Shown: positions 7,170 to 17,396, numbered from the stretch's first letter. The stretch: 59,502 nucleotides of DNA from Candidatus Stackebrandtia faecavium (GCA_019112895.1 DXIM01000022.1:1-59502); one strand, 5' to 3'. Notes: a model not told the origin generated them from the sequence alone. Program-made: numbers and translations.

Positions 7170-8516
7170 ATGGAAGAACCGGGGCTTTTCGACATCGAAC
7201 CGACGCCGTCGGACGGGCCCGCCGGGGCGGATGTGCCGTTGGCCGTGGCGATGCGTCCGCGGGGGCTGGACGACCTCGTTGGGCAACGGCATCTGCTCGG
7301 TGCCGGATCGCCGTTGCGGCAACTCGTCGGCGGGGACAGCCCTATGTCGGTGATCCTTTGGGGCCCACCGGGATGCGGTAAGACCACGATTGCACACCTC
7401 GTCGCGGAGGCGACGAACCGCACGTATGTGCCGCTGTCGGCGTTGAACGCCGGCGTAAAGGATGTGCGCGCGGTCATCGATCAGGCCCGTGCCCGCCGGC
7501 GCGGTAGTGGCGCGGTAACGGTGTTGTTCATCGACGAGGTGCATCGGTTCACCAAGACGCAGCAGGACGCGCTGCTGTCCGCTGTGGAAGACCGGACGAT
7601 CGTGCTGTTGGCGGCTACGACCGAAAACCCGTATTTCTCGGTCGTATCGCCGTTGCTGTCGCGCTGCGTGATGTTGACACTGGAACCGCTGGACGATGAC
7701 GATATTCGGCAGCTGATAGCGCGAGCGCTGTCGGACGAAGCCGGGCTGAACGGCGCTGTCGAATTGGCCGAGGATGCGCGCGACTATCTCGTGCGTCTCG
7801 CCTCTGGCGATGCGCGCAAGGCGTTGACCGCGTTGGAGGCAGCGGCCTCGAGCGTGTCTGCCGCAGGAAACCGGGTCATCGACTTGGCCTCGGCTGAAGC
7901 GGCTCTCGACATGGCGGCCGTGCGCTATGACCGCGATGGCGACAGCCATTACGACATCGCCTCGGCGCTGATCAAGAGTATGCGGGGGTCCGATGTCGAT
8001 GCAGCGCTGCATTGGTTGGCCCGCATGATCGTCGCGGGGGAGGACCCCCGATTCATCGCGCGCCGTCTGGTGATTTTCGCCAGCGAGGACGTCGGCATGG
8101 CCGATCCGTCCGCGCTCCAAGCCGCTACCGCCGCAATGGATGCCGTCAACTTCGTGGGGCTTCCGGAGGCCCGGTTGAATCTCGCCCAGGCCGTGATCCA
8201 TCTGGCGACGGCTCCGAAGTCGAACGCGGTGATCAGCGCGATCGATGCCGCGATCGCGGATGTGCGCGACGGGCGCGGTGGGCCGGTACCGGCGGCACTG
8301 CGGGATGCCCACTACCAGGGGGCGCGAAACATCGGGCACGGCAACGAATACCGCTATCCGCATGCCGAACCTAATGGGATAGTGGCGCAGCAATACGCGC
8401 CCGATTCGGTACATAAGACCGTCTACTATCGTCCGACCGAGCACGGTAAGGAATCGTGGCTGGCGCAGCGGTTGCCGAAGCTGCGGGCGATCGTGTGGGA
8501 TGGCCGCGACCGCTGA
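7170..8516 (+). CDS. rarA: Replication-associated recombination protein RarA (MgsA, AAA+ ATPase)
   Basis: A 448-residue clamp-loader-like AAA+ ATPase acting at stalled replication forks. Motifs are Walker [13 protein letters not shown], Walker [11 protein letters not shown], sensor 1 AATTENPYF and an SRC-type arginine-finger region (LLSRCVM). The RarA-specific C-terminal tetramerisation region follows ([40 protein letters not shown]). I chose ATG 7170 (MEEPGLFD), since family members begin with a similar short DLF-containing segment. Upstream in-frame starts back to 7065 would overlap the promoter region of the divergent small gene. It is monocistronic, with no SOS box recognised. Confidence 0.93.
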   Translation: MEEPGLFDIEPTPSDGPAGADVPLAVAMRPRGLDDLVGQRHLLGAGSPLRQLVGGDSPMSVILWGPPGCGKTTIAHLVAEATNRTYVPLSALNAGVKDVRAVIDQARARRRGSGAVTVLFIDEVHRFTKTQQDALLSAVEDRTIVLLAATTENPYFSVVSPLLSRCVMLTLEPLDDDDIRQLIARALSDEAGLNGAVELAEDARDYLVRLASGDARKALTALEAAASSVSAAGNRVIDLASAEAALDMAAVRYDRDGDSHYDIASALIKSMRGSDVDAALHWLARMIVAGEDPRFIARRLVIFASEDVGMADPSALQAATAAMDAVNFVGLPEARLNLAQAVIHLATAPKSNAVISAIDAAIADVRDGRGGPVPAALRDAHYQGARNIGHGNEYRYPHAEPNGIVAQQYAPDSVHKTVYYRPTEHGKESWLAQRLPKLRAIVWDGRDR

Positions 8517-8836
8517 TCGATGACTGCGTCCTTGTCGCCCAAAACGATCCCTCGTGGGCGTCGGCGACTGTATGGGCGCGCGGGCAGTGGGGTGAAAGGG
8601 AATGAGCATGCCAAACCGGTAAGGTCAAGACTGCATTTATGAGGTCGTGGCGGTGCCGAGTGCCCCCGAGCTCGCTCAACCATATAAGACGGAGCCGCTG
8701 TGTTCGGTGTCGTTGGCAGTCATGGATCATGGAGCGCGAGCTTGTGCGGTGTCGATGATCGCATCCAGGAGGATCGTGGGTGCCGACATTGACCTCGGCA
8801 GGTAATACCGACGAAATCGACCCAAGGGGGAGCCAG
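8517..8836. other. Intergenic stretch upstream of the DUF948 gene
   Basis: About 320 bases without a convincing gene. One tiny ORF with an RBS (AAAGGG before ATG, encoding MSMPNR, around 8600-8622) was noticed but lacks any pattern marking it as a leader peptide. No T-box, terminator or tRNA-like fold was seen, although alaS lies downstream. It probably holds the promoter of the 8837-14824 gene run. Confidence 0.4.
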
Positions 8837-9358
8837 GTGTCGGGTGAAGTTTCAACCATGGCGGCGGAGTACACGGTGTCAGGTGGCGAAATAGCCGCAC
8901 TCATTGCGGCCGTTGCATTTTTGATCCTGTGCATAGCGGCGGCCTGGCTATTGGCCGCGCGGATCGGTAAGGCCGTCAAGTCGGCTACGACCGCTATTGA
9001 AGACGTGAACGCTAAAGCCGGCGTGATGCTCAATAACGTGAACACGACCGTCGAACACGTCAACGTCGTTTTGGTGAAGTCCCACGCCTCGCTGGACGAG
9101 GTGAATCGCCAGCTGGAGCGGGTCGACACGATGACGGCGCACGCGCAACAAGTCACCGGGAATGTGGCGAACCTGACGACTCTGGTCGGGGCTGCGGCGA
9201 CGAGTCCGTTGGTCAAACTGGCGTCGTTCGGCTTCGGTCTGCGCCGGGCGTCGGCGAAGCGGCGTCGCGAAGAAACCGAAAGCGATGTGCGCGAGGTCAT
9301 GGCGGCCAAGAAGAAGAAAACGCGCGGCAAACGCGGTCGTCGTAAAGCGAAAGGCTAG
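8837..9358 (+). CDS. DUF948 membrane-anchored protein
   Basis: A 173-residue protein. It has one N-terminal membrane helix (GGEIAALIAAVAFLILCIAA with AWLL following), then a long amphipathic helical region (repeated NVN, VEHVN and LDEVNRQLERVD patterns suggesting a coiled coil) and a very basic Lys/Arg-rich tail. This is the layout of DUF948 proteins that precede alaS in many actinobacteria. The molecular function is unknown. GTG 8837 is favoured because GGGGGAG lies five bases upstream; ATG 8858 is the alternative. It is the first gene of a run with the next small gene and alaS. Confidence 0.78.
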   Translation: MSGEVSTMAAEYTVSGGEIAALIAAVAFLILCIAAAWLLAARIGKAVKSATTAIEDVNAKAGVMLNNVNTTVEHVNVVLVKSHASLDEVNRQLERVDTMTAHAQQVTGNVANLTTLVGAAATSPLVKLASFGFGLRRASAKRRREETESDVREVMAAKKKKTRGKRGRRKAKG

Positions 9359-9369
9359 GAGTTCTCGAG

Positions 9370-9648
9370 ATGGTGAAACGACTGCTGTGGCTCGGCGCCG
9401 GTGTTGCCGTAGGCGTTGTGGTGGTGCGCAAGTTGGCGCGGGGGGCGGATGCATTGTCACCGGCCGGCATCGGCGAGCGTGTGCGCGATACCGCGGTGAC
9501 AGCCAACGATTCGATGCGTAGCTTTATATCTGACGTTTTCGATGGCATGCATGAGAAAGAAGCGGAGCTTCAGCACGCGATCGAGGCGGGCGAGCCCATC
9601 GGCGAGCTGCTCGAAGACGAACCGAATGAAGACAAAGACAGACAGTAA
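9370..9648 (+). CDS. Small conserved hydrophobic-anchor protein between DUF948 and alaS
   Basis: A 92-residue protein with a short N-terminal hydrophobic segment (LLWLGAGVAVGVVVV) followed by a polar helical, acidic tail (LLEDEPNEDKD). Similar small proteins occupy this slot between the DUF948 gene and alaS in many actinobacteria. AGGAG lies nine bases before the ATG. The gap to the DUF948 gene is only 11 bases and to alaS 15, so all three probably share a transcript. Function unknown. Confidence 0.75.
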   Translation: MVKRLLWLGAGVAVGVVVVRKLARGADALSPAGIGERVRDTAVTANDSMRSFISDVFDGMHEKEAELQHAIEAGEPIGELLEDEPNEDKDRQ

Positions 9649-9663
9649 GGGAGGTGGCATCCG

Positions 9664-12348
9664 ATGAGGACGTCAGAGATTAAGAGGCGATTCGAGGCAC
9701 ATTTCCGTAAAAACGGTCACACGGTCGTGCCGAGTGCGCCGCTTCCCGCTGTTTCTGACCCGAACTTGCTGTTCGTCAATGCCGGAATGGTGCAGTTCGT
9801 CCCGTATTTTCTCGGTCAGCAGGAGGCGCCGTGGAAGCGGGCGGTGACGGTGCAGAAGTGCTTGCGCACCCCCGACATCGACGAGGTCGGCAAGACGTCG
9901 CGTCACGGCACGTTTTTCCAGATGAACGGCAACTTCTCCTTCGGTGACTACTTCAAGTCCGAGGCGATCCAACTGGCGTGGGATCTATCGACCCGTTCGG
10001 TCGACGACGGTGGTTTCGGCCTGGACGGCGAACGCATCTGGCCCACCGTCTATGTGGACGATGATGAGGCCTTCGAGATCTGGAACAAGCAGATCGGCAT
10101 ACCGTCCGATCGGATCACCCGCCTGGGCATGGAATCCAATTACTGGTCCATGGGTATTCCCGGCCCATGCGGGCCGTGTTCGGAACTCTTCTACGACCGC
10201 GGTCCGCAATACGGGGCCGAAGGCGGCCCTGCCGTCGACGAAGACCGGTACATGGAGTTCTGGAACCTCGTCTTCATGCAGAACGAACGCGGCGAAGGTA
10301 CCGGCAAGGATGATTTCCCGATCCTGGGACCGTTGCCGTCGAAGAACATCGACACCGGTATGGGGTTGGAACGCATTGCCTCGATCCTGCAAGGCGTTGA
10401 CAATCTGTATGAAATCGACGAGGTTCGGCCCCTCATCGATCGCGCCGCAGAACTGACCGGCAAGACCTACGGCGTGTCCACGAGCCAGACCGCCAGCGAA
10501 TCCCACCCCGACGATGTACGTTTCCGTGTGATCGCTGATCATGTGCGTACCGCACTGATGTTGATCGGCGATGGTGTGGTGCCGTCGAATGAGGGGCGTG
10601 GTTACGTACTGCGTCGGATCATGCGGCGCGCTATCCGCTCGGTGCGTTTGCTCGGGTACGAGGGACGTGCACTGCCGGAACTGCTCCCGGTCGCGCGCGA
10701 CTGCATGGCGCCCAGCTACCCGGAGCTCGTGGAGGACTTCGAACGCATCTCGTCCTACGCCTACGGCGAAGAGGACGCGTTCCGTTCCACATTGCGTCAA
10801 GGTACGGCGATCCTCGATCTGGCGGTCAAGGAGACGAAAAGCAGCGGTAAGAAGACCCTGCCCGGGGCGCGTGCCTTCGAGCTGCACGACACCTACGGGT
10901 TCCCGATCGATTTGACGCTGGAGATGGCCGCGGAGCAGGGCCTCGACGTCGATGAAGACGGTTTCCGAAGCCTCATGAGCGAACAGCGTCGTCGTGCGAA
11001 GGCTGATGCGCAGGCGCGTAAGACGGGGCACACCGACCTCAGTCGGTACCGGGCGCTGCTGGATGAGCGCGGACCGAGCCAGTGGCTCGCGTACGAGACG
11101 CTCGAGACACAGTCGACGGTCATGGGTATTCTCGCGAATGGTGAACCGGTCCAGGCCGCGTCCGAGGGTGAACTGGTGGAGGTCGTTCTCGACAAGACGC
11201 CGTTTTACGCCGAGTCGGGCGGCCAGCACGCTGACGCCGGACACTTGGTGTCGGCCAACGCCACCGCCGAGGTCATCGACGTGCAGCGCGTGGTCAAGAG
11301 CCTGATCGTGCACAAGGTCAAAGTGAACGGCGGCACTCTTGCTGTCGGGGACCAGTTGGACGCGAAGGTGGACCACGAGTGGCGGTTGGGCGCGCGGCAG
11401 GCGCACTCCGGCACACACGTCGTGCATGCCGCGTTGCGGCAGGTGTTGGGGCATTCCGCGCAACAGTCTGGTTCGTTTAACCGGCCCGGTTATCTGCGGT
11501 TGGACTTTTCGTGGCGTTCGAAACTGCCGGATGAGTCCCGCAGCGAGATCGAGGAGGTGGCGAACCTCGCGGTCCGTCGTGACCTCCCGGTGGAGGTGCG
11601 GTACATGCCGTTGCCGAAAGCCCGTGAGATCGGTGCTTTGGCGCTGTTCGGTGAGACCTATGACGAAGAAGTGCGTGTTGTCGAGATCGGCGGCGAGTGG
11701 TCCCGCGAATTGTGTGGCGGTACCCATGTCGCTCATGCCGCGCAGATCGGCCCGGTCGTGGTCACGGGTGAGTCGTCAGTCGGCTCGGGTCAACGCCGCA
11801 TCGAGGCCGTGACGGGTATCGAGGCGTTCCAGTATCTGGCGCGCGAGCGCGATCTAATTTCGCAGATCGCCGATGAGCTTTCGGCTCCACGCGCAGAGGT
11901 GCCGCAACGGATCCAGGCGTTGATGCAGCGCGCCAAGGATGCTGAGAAGGAACTGGCTAACCTGCGGGCGAAGTCGCTTCGTGATGGCGCCGCAACTGTT
12001 GCCGCGCAGGCGGCGAGGGTCGGCGATACATCGGTGGCGACGATGATGGCGCCCGAAGGCACCTCCGGTGGGGATGTTCGCAAGCTTGCCAATGAGATCT
12101 GCGGCCATCTGCCGAAGGATCGTGCCGGCGTGGCGGCTGTCGTGGCGGTTTCTTCGTCGAAGGCGTCGCTAGTGGTCGCGGTTAATCGCGAGGGCGTCGA
12201 GGCTGGTCATTCGGCTCAGGTGCTAGTCAAGCAGGCGCTGTCGGGCCGCGGCGGTGGAAACGACGAGGTTGCGCAAGGCGGCGGGGTTCCCGGGAGTGAG
12301 GCGAAGAAGCTTCTGGAATCGGTGTCGGGGCAGATTGGCGCCGTGTGA
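9664..12348 (+). CDS. alaS: Alanine--tRNA ligase
   Basis: An 894-residue class II aminoacyl-tRNA synthetase charging tRNA-Ala. It begins with the canonical [19 protein letters not shown] and contains class II motif regions ([38 protein letters not shown]). The editing domain has zinc-binding HSGTHVVHA and CGGTHV motifs that clear mischarged Ser or Gly. The C-terminal DHHA1 domain is present ([14 protein letters not shown]). Length matches the family. GGGAGGTG precedes ATG 9664. The stop overlaps the GTG of the next ORF, linking translation to the RuvX-MltG gene. Confidence 0.97.
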   Translation: MRTSEIKRRFEAHFRKNGHTVVPSAPLPAVSDPNLLFVNAGMVQFVPYFLGQQEAPWKRAVTVQKCLRTPDIDEVGKTSRHGTFFQMNGNFSFGDYFKSEAIQLAWDLSTRSVDDGGFGLDGERIWPTVYVDDDEAFEIWNKQIGIPSDRITRLGMESNYWSMGIPGPCGPCSELFYDRGPQYGAEGGPAVDEDRYMEFWNLVFMQNERGEGTGKDDFPILGPLPSKNIDTGMGLERIASILQGVDNLYEIDEVRPLIDRAAELTGKTYGVSTSQTASESHPDDVRFRVIADHVRTALMLIGDGVVPSNEGRGYVLRRIMRRAIRSVRLLGYEGRALPELLPVARDCMAPSYPELVEDFERISSYAYGEEDAFRSTLRQGTAILDLAVKETKSSGKKTLPGARAFELHDTYGFPIDLTLEMAAEQGLDVDEDGFRSLMSEQRRRAKADAQARKTGHTDLSRYRALLDERGPSQWLAYETLETQSTVMGILANGEPVQAASEGELVEVVLDKTPFYAESGGQHADAGHLVSANATAEVIDVQRVVKSLIVHKVKVNGGTLAVGDQLDAKVDHEWRLGARQAHSGTHVVHAALRQVLGHSAQQSGSFNRPGYLRLDFSWRSKLPDESRSEIEEVANLAVRRDLPVEVRYMPLPKAREIGALALFGETYDEEVRVVEIGGEWSRELCGGTHVAHAAQIGPVVVTGESSVGSGQRRIEAVTGIEAFQYLARERDLISQIADELSAPRAEVPQRIQALMQRAKDAEKELANLRAKSLRDGAATVAAQAARVGDTSVATMMAPEGTSGGDVRKLANEICGHLPKDRAGVAAVVAVSSSKASLVVAVNREGVEAGHSAQVLVKQALSGRGGGNDEVAQGGGVPGSEAKKLLESVSGQIGAV

Positions 12349-14000
12349 GCGCAATGGTGATGCGTGGGCGCCGGCTCGGTGTCGATGTCGGGAAGGTGCG
12401 CGTCGGGGTCGCCATGAGCGATCCCGACGGCATCTTGGCGACTCCCTTGGAGACTGTCCAGCGTGATCTGTCCGGTAAGGCCCCTGTTCCGACTGATATC
12501 GCGCGTATCGGTGAACTCGTCGACGAGAACATGATCGTCGAAGTCGTCGTCGGGCTACCGGTGAGGTTGCAAGGCGACGAGAGTTTTGCCGCACAGGAGT
12601 CCCGTGCCTACGCTTCGCTACTAGAAGGCACGCTGTCTGACGTGCCGGTTCAGTTCTGTGACGAGAGATTGACCACCGCTATGGCGTCGCGTAGGTTGGC
12701 AGAGCGTGGTGTGAAAGGCAAGCGTCGCAAGGCGGTTGTGGACCAAGCTGCTGCGGTGGAGATCCTGCAGCAGTGGCTGGATCGACGGCGGAAGGCGTTA
12801 TTTCAAGCGATGTTGGACGAACTACCGTTCGAAGCCGACGACTCCACAAAGCCCAAAGGACACAGGCGTAAACGTGGTGGTCGCACCGGACTGACTTTTG
12901 TGCTGGTCCTCGTTCTGCTCGGCACGCTTGGCGTCGCCGGCTGGTACGGCTTCGACAAGGTGAAGGGCTTCTTCGTCGCCGCGGATTATGAAGGCGACGG
13001 CAACGGCACCGTGGTGCAAGTTGAGGTCCCGGAGGGCGCTTCGTTGCAACGTATCGGCGGTGTCTTGTACAACGCCGGTGTGGTGAAAAGCCCGGACGCG
13101 TTCGTGGAGGCGGCACAGGAATCCCCGGAAGCGTCGAAGATCCAGCCCGGCACCTACAAGCTTGAAGAGGAGATGTCCGGCAAGGCGGCGGTCACCGCGA
13201 TGCTGCATCCCAGCGCCAGAGGGACCGCGGAACTGAACGTCGCGGCCGGTTTGACGATGTGGCGAACCTTCGAAACGTTGTCGGCCTCTACCGGTATTCC
13301 TGTGGAGAAGTTCGAGGAGGCCGCGAAGGACCCCAGCGAACTGGGGGTCCCGGACGAGTGGTTCGAACGCGAAGACGATAAAGACGGCGAAAAGACCATC
13401 GAGGGCTTTCTCTTCCCCGGGACCTACGAATTTGACCCGGGCTCCAGCGCCAAGGACATGTTGACGCAGATGGTGTCGCGGTTCCTCGACCATGCCGAAG
13501 AGACGGATTTCGTGTCGAAGGTTGAGGACCTGGAGTTCGACATCAGCCCCTATCAAGCCCTCATCGTGGCGTCTTTGGCGCAGGGCGAAGCGTCCGCGAG
13601 CCGTCCAGAGGACATGTCGAAGGTCGGCAGGGTCGTCTATAACCGGCTCTACGAGCAGTACTACTGCCATTCCGATTTGACTAACTGCCTCGAATTCGAC
13701 TCGGCCCTCAACTATGGCCTCGTCCTGGCGGGCGGTGAACACACCGACTCCAAAGATTTGACCAGCGAACAGCTGGCCGACAAGTCCAACGAGTTCAATA
13801 CGCACGTTTATCCGGGCCTGACTCCGACTCCGATCAATTCGCCCGGTAAGGCGGCGTTGAACGGCGCAGTCGAACCGGAAAAGGGCGACTGGGTGTTTTT
13901 CGTGACCGTGAAGAAAGACGGCACGACGAAGTTCGCCGATACGAGCCAGAAGTTCGAAGAGTATCTGGATGAGGCGTGCGAAAACGGAGTGACGTGCTAG
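12345..14000 (+). CDS. RuvX (YqgF)-MltG fusion ORF
   Basis: One uninterrupted 551-codon frame joins two proteins usually encoded by adjacent genes. Residues ~1-150 are a RuvX/YqgF RNase H-fold nuclease ([43 protein letters not shown]), a putative Holliday junction resolvase or rRNA-processing enzyme. Residues ~156-551 are endolytic murein transglycosylase MltG: basic stretch [10 protein letters not shown], a membrane helix at ~182-201, a LysM-like part, and the YceG catalytic region with candidate Glu in SLAQGEAS and [12 protein letters not shown] near the end. MltG cleaves nascent glycan strands at the outer membrane face. The usual MltG N-terminus corresponds to Met156 (ATG 12810), so a separate internal start is possible. 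GGAAGG lies about 14 bases before it, which is far. The fold of RuvX ends only a few residues earlier. Confidence 0.85.
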   Translation: MSAMVMRGRRLGVDVGKVRVGVAMSDPDGILATPLETVQRDLSGKAPVPTDIARIGELVDENMIVEVVVGLPVRLQGDESFAAQESRAYASLLEGTLSDVPVQFCDERLTTAMASRRLAERGVKGKRRKAVVDQAAAVEILQQWLDRRRKALFQAMLDELPFEADDSTKPKGHRRKRGGRTGLTFVLVLVLLGTLGVAGWYGFDKVKGFFVAADYEGDGNGTVVQVEVPEGASLQRIGGVLYNAGVVKSPDAFVEAAQESPEASKIQPGTYKLEEEMSGKAAVTAMLHPSARGTAELNVAAGLTMWRTFETLSASTGIPVEKFEEAAKDPSELGVPDEWFEREDDKDGEKTIEGFLFPGTYEFDPGSSAKDMLTQMVSRFLDHAEETDFVSKVEDLEFDISPYQALIVASLAQGEASASRPEDMSKVGRVVYNRLYEQYYCHSDLTNCLEFDSALNYGLVLAGGEHTDSKDLTSEQLADKSNEFNTHVYPGLTPTPINSPGKAALNGAVEPEKGDWVFFVTVKKDGTTKFADTSQKFEEYLDEACENGVTC

Positions 14001-14824
14001 CCCGCGACGAGGGACGCACGACTTCTCGCGCCGCCGTTTTGGGCTCGCCGGTAAGCCATTCGCTGTCGCCGGTGATACACGAGGCCGGGTACGCGGCAAC
14101 GGGCTTGACACACTGGCACTACGACCGGATCGAATGCGCAGAGGATGAACTCGAAGCGCTGGTGGCGTCTTTTGGCCCCGAATGGGCGGGGCTGTCGGTG
14201 ACCATGCCCCTCAAAGAACGGGCCCTGGCGATCGCCGACGCACCGACCGACATCGCCGCCGCGATCGGCAGTGCCAACACTTTGCTGTGGCGCGATGGCC
14301 GCCTCATTGCCGATAACACCGATGCCCCCGGCATGGTGGACGCGCTGGCAGCTGTGGACGTGGCGACCCATCCGCATGTGGCGATCCTGGGTGCGGGCGG
14401 GACAGCCCGCGCCGCGTTGGCGGCGGCGGCCCAGCTTGAGGCTGAATCGGTGACCGTCTATGCGCGTCGACCGGAGGCGATAGCCCGATTGGAGCCGGTC
14501 GCTGACAGCCTCGGGCTTGGGCTCAATGCGGCGGCGTGGCACGAGGCCGCCGCATCCGGACAGGCGGACCTGGTGGTCTCGACGGTGCCGGCTAAGGCAG
14601 CGCCGACTCAGATCGATTGGCGCACGGGCTGCGTGCTGTTCGACGTCATCTACGACCCGTGGCCGACCCCGCTGGCGACACGCGCGACAACGGCAGGCTG
14701 CCTGGTCGTGGACGGCCTCGAACTGCTGCTGGCTCAGGGCGTGCGCCAGTTCGAACTGTTCTGCGGTGTGGAAGCACCGACGCAGAAAATGCGTGCCGCG
14801 TTGCACGCACGGGTGGGCCGTTAG
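13994..14824 (+). CDS. aroE: Shikimate dehydrogenase
   Basis: A 276-residue NADPH-dependent enzyme of aromatic amino-acid synthesis that reduces 3-dehydroshikimate to shikimate. It shows the substrate-binding opening VLGSPVSHSLSPVIHE, the catalytic lysine in SVTMPLKERAL, NTLLW, DNTDAPG, the dinucleotide-binding GAGGTARAAL and the closing QGVRQFELFCG region. GTG 13994 is favoured (CGGAG four bases upstream); GTG 13976 is the alternative. It overlaps the end of the RuvX-MltG ORF by seven bases, a common actinobacterial arrangement (mltG-aroE). Its stop overlaps by four bases the end of the convergent dehydratase gene. Confidence 0.92.
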   Translation: MLARDEGRTTSRAAVLGSPVSHSLSPVIHEAGYAATGLTHWHYDRIECAEDELEALVASFGPEWAGLSVTMPLKERALAIADAPTDIAAAIGSANTLLWRDGRLIADNTDAPGMVDALAAVDVATHPHVAILGAGGTARAALAAAAQLEAESVTVYARRPEAIARLEPVADSLGLGLNAAAWHEAAASGQADLVVSTVPAKAAPTQIDWRTGCVLFDVIYDPWPTPLATRATTAGCLVVDGLELLLAQGVRQFELFCGVEAPTQKMRAALHARVGR

Positions 14825-15762
14825 CCGTCCGTGCTTGACGCCAACAGCCGCGACAGCAGCTGGGGGTCAATATTTCCGCCACTGAGAACCGCGACTGTGC
14901 GTCCCCATCCGGCCCCGTGGCGTTGGTAGCCGGCGAGGCTCAGTGCCCCGGAGGGTTCGCAGACCAGGTGGGCGTGGGAGGCGATGTCGGTGATCGCGTC
15001 CAGGATTTCGTCTTCCGAGACGGTGACGACCTCATCGAGGTAACGCAGGATGTGTGCGCAGGTTAGTTCGGCCAGCCCGACCCGTACGCCGTCGGCGATC
15101 GTGCGGTACCTGTCTTCGGTTGACCATTCGACGAGTTCGCCGGCACGCAGGCTGTCGACGGCGTCGGCCGCCAACTCCGGCTGGACACCGATCACCCGCG
15201 CGTGCGGGGCGATGGCCTTGGCCGCCACGGCGGCGCCCGCGGCCAAACCACCCCCGCCGACGGGCACGACGATCGTGTCGGTGTCGGGCATGTCGTCGAG
15301 GATCTCGAGGGCGACCGTGCCTTGGCCGGCGATCACGTCGTGCCGATCGAACGGTATGAGCGCGTAGCCTTCTGTGTCGCGGATACGTTCTGCGCGTGAG
15401 GCGCGCTGCGTCGGCGGTACAACCTCCAGTCGCGCACCGGTGTCCCGGATCGCCCGCATCTTGATGGCCGGGGCGGTGTCCGGAACGACAACCGTGCAGG
15501 CGAATCCGCGCTGCATAGCGGCGTGCGCTATCGCCCGGCCGTGGTTGCCGGAGGAATGCGTGACCACGCCGCGCGTGTCGTCGGGGAGCGCGGCGACCGC
15601 GGCGCTGGCGCCGCGCAATTTGAATGAACCGATCGGCTGCAGCATCTCCGGTTTGAGCCACAGGGAGCCCGCCCATGCGGCAGGTATGAGCGGAGTGTGG
15701 GTGGCGACGTCGGCGATGGCCTCGGCCGCGTTAAGGATGTCTGCGTGTTCAACGAGCTTCAT
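14821..15762 (-). CDS. PLP-dependent threonine/serine dehydratase-like enzyme
   Basis: A 313-residue fold-type II PLP enzyme without an ACT regulatory domain, so of the catabolic or serine racemase-like type. Lys48 in QPIGSFKLRGA is the Schiff-base lysine, SSGNHGRAIAHAA binds substrate and VGGGGLAAG holds the PLP phosphate. It is expected to deaminate L-threonine or L-serine to the 2-oxo acid plus ammonia. Aspartate or serine racemisation cannot be excluded from sequence alone. The ATG has no strong RBS. It follows kamA on the same strand but is separated by a strong hairpin. Confidence 0.82.
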   Translation of the reverse strand: MKLVEHADILNAAEAIADVATHTPLIPAAWAGSLWLKPEMLQPIGSFKLRGASAAVAALPDDTRGVVTHSSGNHGRAIAHAAMQRGFACTVVVPDTAPAIKMRAIRDTGARLEVVPPTQRASRAERIRDTEGYALIPFDRHDVIAGQGTVALEILDDMPDTDTIVVPVGGGGLAAGAAVAAKAIAPHARVIGVQPELAADAVDSLRAGELVEWSTEDRYRTIADGVRVGLAELTCAHILRYLDEVVTVSEDEILDAITDIASHAHLVCEPSGALSLAGYQRHGAGWGRTVAVLSGGNIDPQLLSRLLASSTDG

Positions 15763-15801
15763 GGGTTCACCGCCGCGTGTTGTGTGGCACGGTAGATGCT
15801 A

Positions 15802-15840
15802 ATACGGCCATAGAGGGGAGCACCTCCTCTATGGCCGTAT
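15802..15840 (-). terminator. Long hairpin immediately downstream of kamA
   Basis: A perfect 15-bp inverted repeat (ATACGGCCATAGAGG / CCTCTATGGCCGTAT) around a 9-base loop lies three bases beyond the kamA stop on the minus strand. No U-run follows. It probably ends or protects the kamA transcript and insulates the dehydratase gene that starts 40 bases further on. Confidence 0.7.
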
Positions 15841-15843
15841 CGA

Positions 15844-17271
15844 CTATTCGCTGGCGGCCCGGGACAATGCCGCGGCCTCGTGGCCTTCCTGCGCGACCTC
15901 GTCGGCGGCGTGTTGCTCGTGCCACCATTTCTTGCCGGCTTCCGGCAACGTGTCGATCGGGTCGTAGTACGGGTATTCGCGGATCAAGGCGTCCGGGTCG
16001 TCCTTCTCGATCGACGTGCGGTAGTTCTTCGTCCAGTACGAGACACCGCGTTCGTGGTCGTACCGGGCCAGCTGGTGGACCCAGCGTTTACCGACGAATG
16101 GCACGTCGCAGATGATGCGCGGTGTTGCGTACCCCGGCAGGTAGCCCATGATCGCGGTCTGAAGCTCCTGCGCCTGGCTCACCGAGGTGCGCCAGTGTTC
16201 CGAGTTGGGAATCATGTCGCACATGTAGAAGTAGTACGGCAGGATCCCGGCTTCGCCCTGCAGCCCGAAGCACAGGTCCAGGAGCGCCTCCGAGGTGTCG
16301 TTGACACCGCGCATGAGCACGCCCTGGTTCCGGATGTCGCGCACCCCTGCGTCGAGCATGGCTTTTGCGGCGTCGGCCACCATCGGCGTCAACGACTGCA
16401 CATGGTTGACGTGGGTGTGGATCGCGAGGTTGACGCCACGTTCGCGGGCGGTGCCCGCGATCCTGCCCATGCCTTCGATGACGTTTTCCTGCAGCCAATG
16501 CTGGGGCAGTCCCATGAGCGCCTTCGACGCCAACCGGATGTCCCGGATCGTGTCGATTTCGAGGAGACGCGTCAGGAAGTTCTCCAGGTTCTTCCACGGC
16601 ACGTTCGCGACGTCGCCGCCGGACACGACGACGTCGCGCACCTCGGGGTGGGATTCGAGGTACTCGATCATGTTGTCGTAGCGGGCTGTCGGCTTCAGCT
16701 TCAGTTTCAGTTTGTCGATGGTGGGCGTGGAGTTGCCGACGAGGTCCATCCGGGTGCAGTGTCCACAGTACTGCGGACATGTCGACAGAAGCTCGGCCAG
16801 GACCTTGGTCGGGTAGCGGTGAGTGAGGCCTTCGGCGACCCACATGTCGTGTTCATGCAGCGAGTCGCGCGTGGCGTACGGGTGAGAGGGCCAGTCCGTG
16901 CGACGATCCGACAGCGCCGGCAGCATGTACCGGCGGATTGGGTCCTGGTAGTACGCCTCGGTCCACGAACCGGCAGCGGTGTCGGTGAGGTCCGGTGCCA
17001 CCGTGTTGAGCATCTGTGGCGGCAGCAGCATCGACATGGTCGCGCGCTTTTGCCCATCCTGCGCGAGGTCATCGAAGAAGCGCTCGTCGAGGCGATCGCC
17101 CACGACCTTACGCAGCTGGTCCACGTTTTTGACGCAGTTCACGCGCTGCCATTGCGCGCTCGACCACTGCTCGTGTGTGACGTCGGCCCATCCGGGGAAA
17201 CGGCGCCAGTCTGGTTCCACGAGAGGCTTGCGAGCGTATTCGTAAGGCTGTTCGGTCTGAGTTGTCGGCAT
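15844..17271 (-). CDS. kamA: L-lysine 2,3-aminomutase (radical SAM)
   Basis: A 475-residue radical SAM/PLP enzyme that converts L-lysine to L-beta-lysine. The [4Fe-4S] motif is Cys165, Cys169 and Cys172 (STCPQYCGHCTR). A candidate PLP lysine lies in PFVGKRWVHQ, and the family hallmarks VVSGGDVAN, RLASKALMGLP and IHTHVNHVQ are present. It is full length with a C-terminal extension like clostridial KamA, longer than YjeK/EpmB enzymes that modify EF-P, and it lies in a lysine-degradation cluster. Both facts favour the catabolic role. ATG 17271 has GAAGG eight bases upstream. It is transcribed divergently from kdd across a 125-base intergenic region. Confidence 0.93.
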   Translation of the reverse strand: MPTTQTEQPYEYARKPLVEPDWRRFPGWADVTHEQWSSAQWQRVNCVKNVDQLRKVVGDRLDERFFDDLAQDGQKRATMSMLLPPQMLNTVAPDLTDTAAGSWTEAYYQDPIRRYMLPALSDRRTDWPSHPYATRDSLHEHDMWVAEGLTHRYPTKVLAELLSTCPQYCGHCTRMDLVGNSTPTIDKLKLKLKPTARYDNMIEYLESHPEVRDVVVSGGDVANVPWKNLENFLTRLLEIDTIRDIRLASKALMGLPQHWLQENVIEGMGRIAGTARERGVNLAIHTHVNHVQSLTPMVADAAKAMLDAGVRDIRNQGVLMRGVNDTSEALLDLCFGLQGEAGILPYYFYMCDMIPNSEHWRTSVSQAQELQTAIMGYLPGYATPRIICDVPFVGKRWVHQLARYDHERGVSYWTKNYRTSIEKDDPDALIREYPYYDPIDTLPEAGKKWWHEQHAADEVAQEGHEAAALSRAASE

Positions 17272-17348
17272 TGAGCACACCTTCGTGAGATTTCGCGGCC
17301 TTTGCGGAACAATAGCGGAAGGCTTACATATGTCAAGCTACCAAGCAG

Positions 17349-17368
17349 GAGGATTTTCGGCTATCCTC
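17349..17368. promoter_or_regulatory. Inverted repeat in the kamA-kdd divergent promoter region
   Basis: The 125 bases between kamA and kdd carry GAGGAT-N8-ATCCTC (17349-17368), centred about 40 bases before kdd, and a small palindrome ACATATGT at 17327-17334. Either could be an operator for both transcripts or, for the first, a 5'UTR hairpin of kdd. No regulator gene is adjacent, and no cobalamin riboswitch fold fits in this space. Confidence 0.35.
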
Positions 17369-17396
17369 TGGGCGATCCCGAGACAGTGAGGTAAGA

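Noticed and set aside
8517-8836. T-box or leader-peptide attenuator ahead of the alaS gene run
   Set aside because: No T-box sequence or antiterminator fold is visible, and two genes intervene before alaS. The tiny MSMPNR ORF has no alanine codons.
9985-11736. 583-codon minus-strand ORF inside alaS
   Set aside because: Antisense shadow of alaS. No RBS or family similarity.
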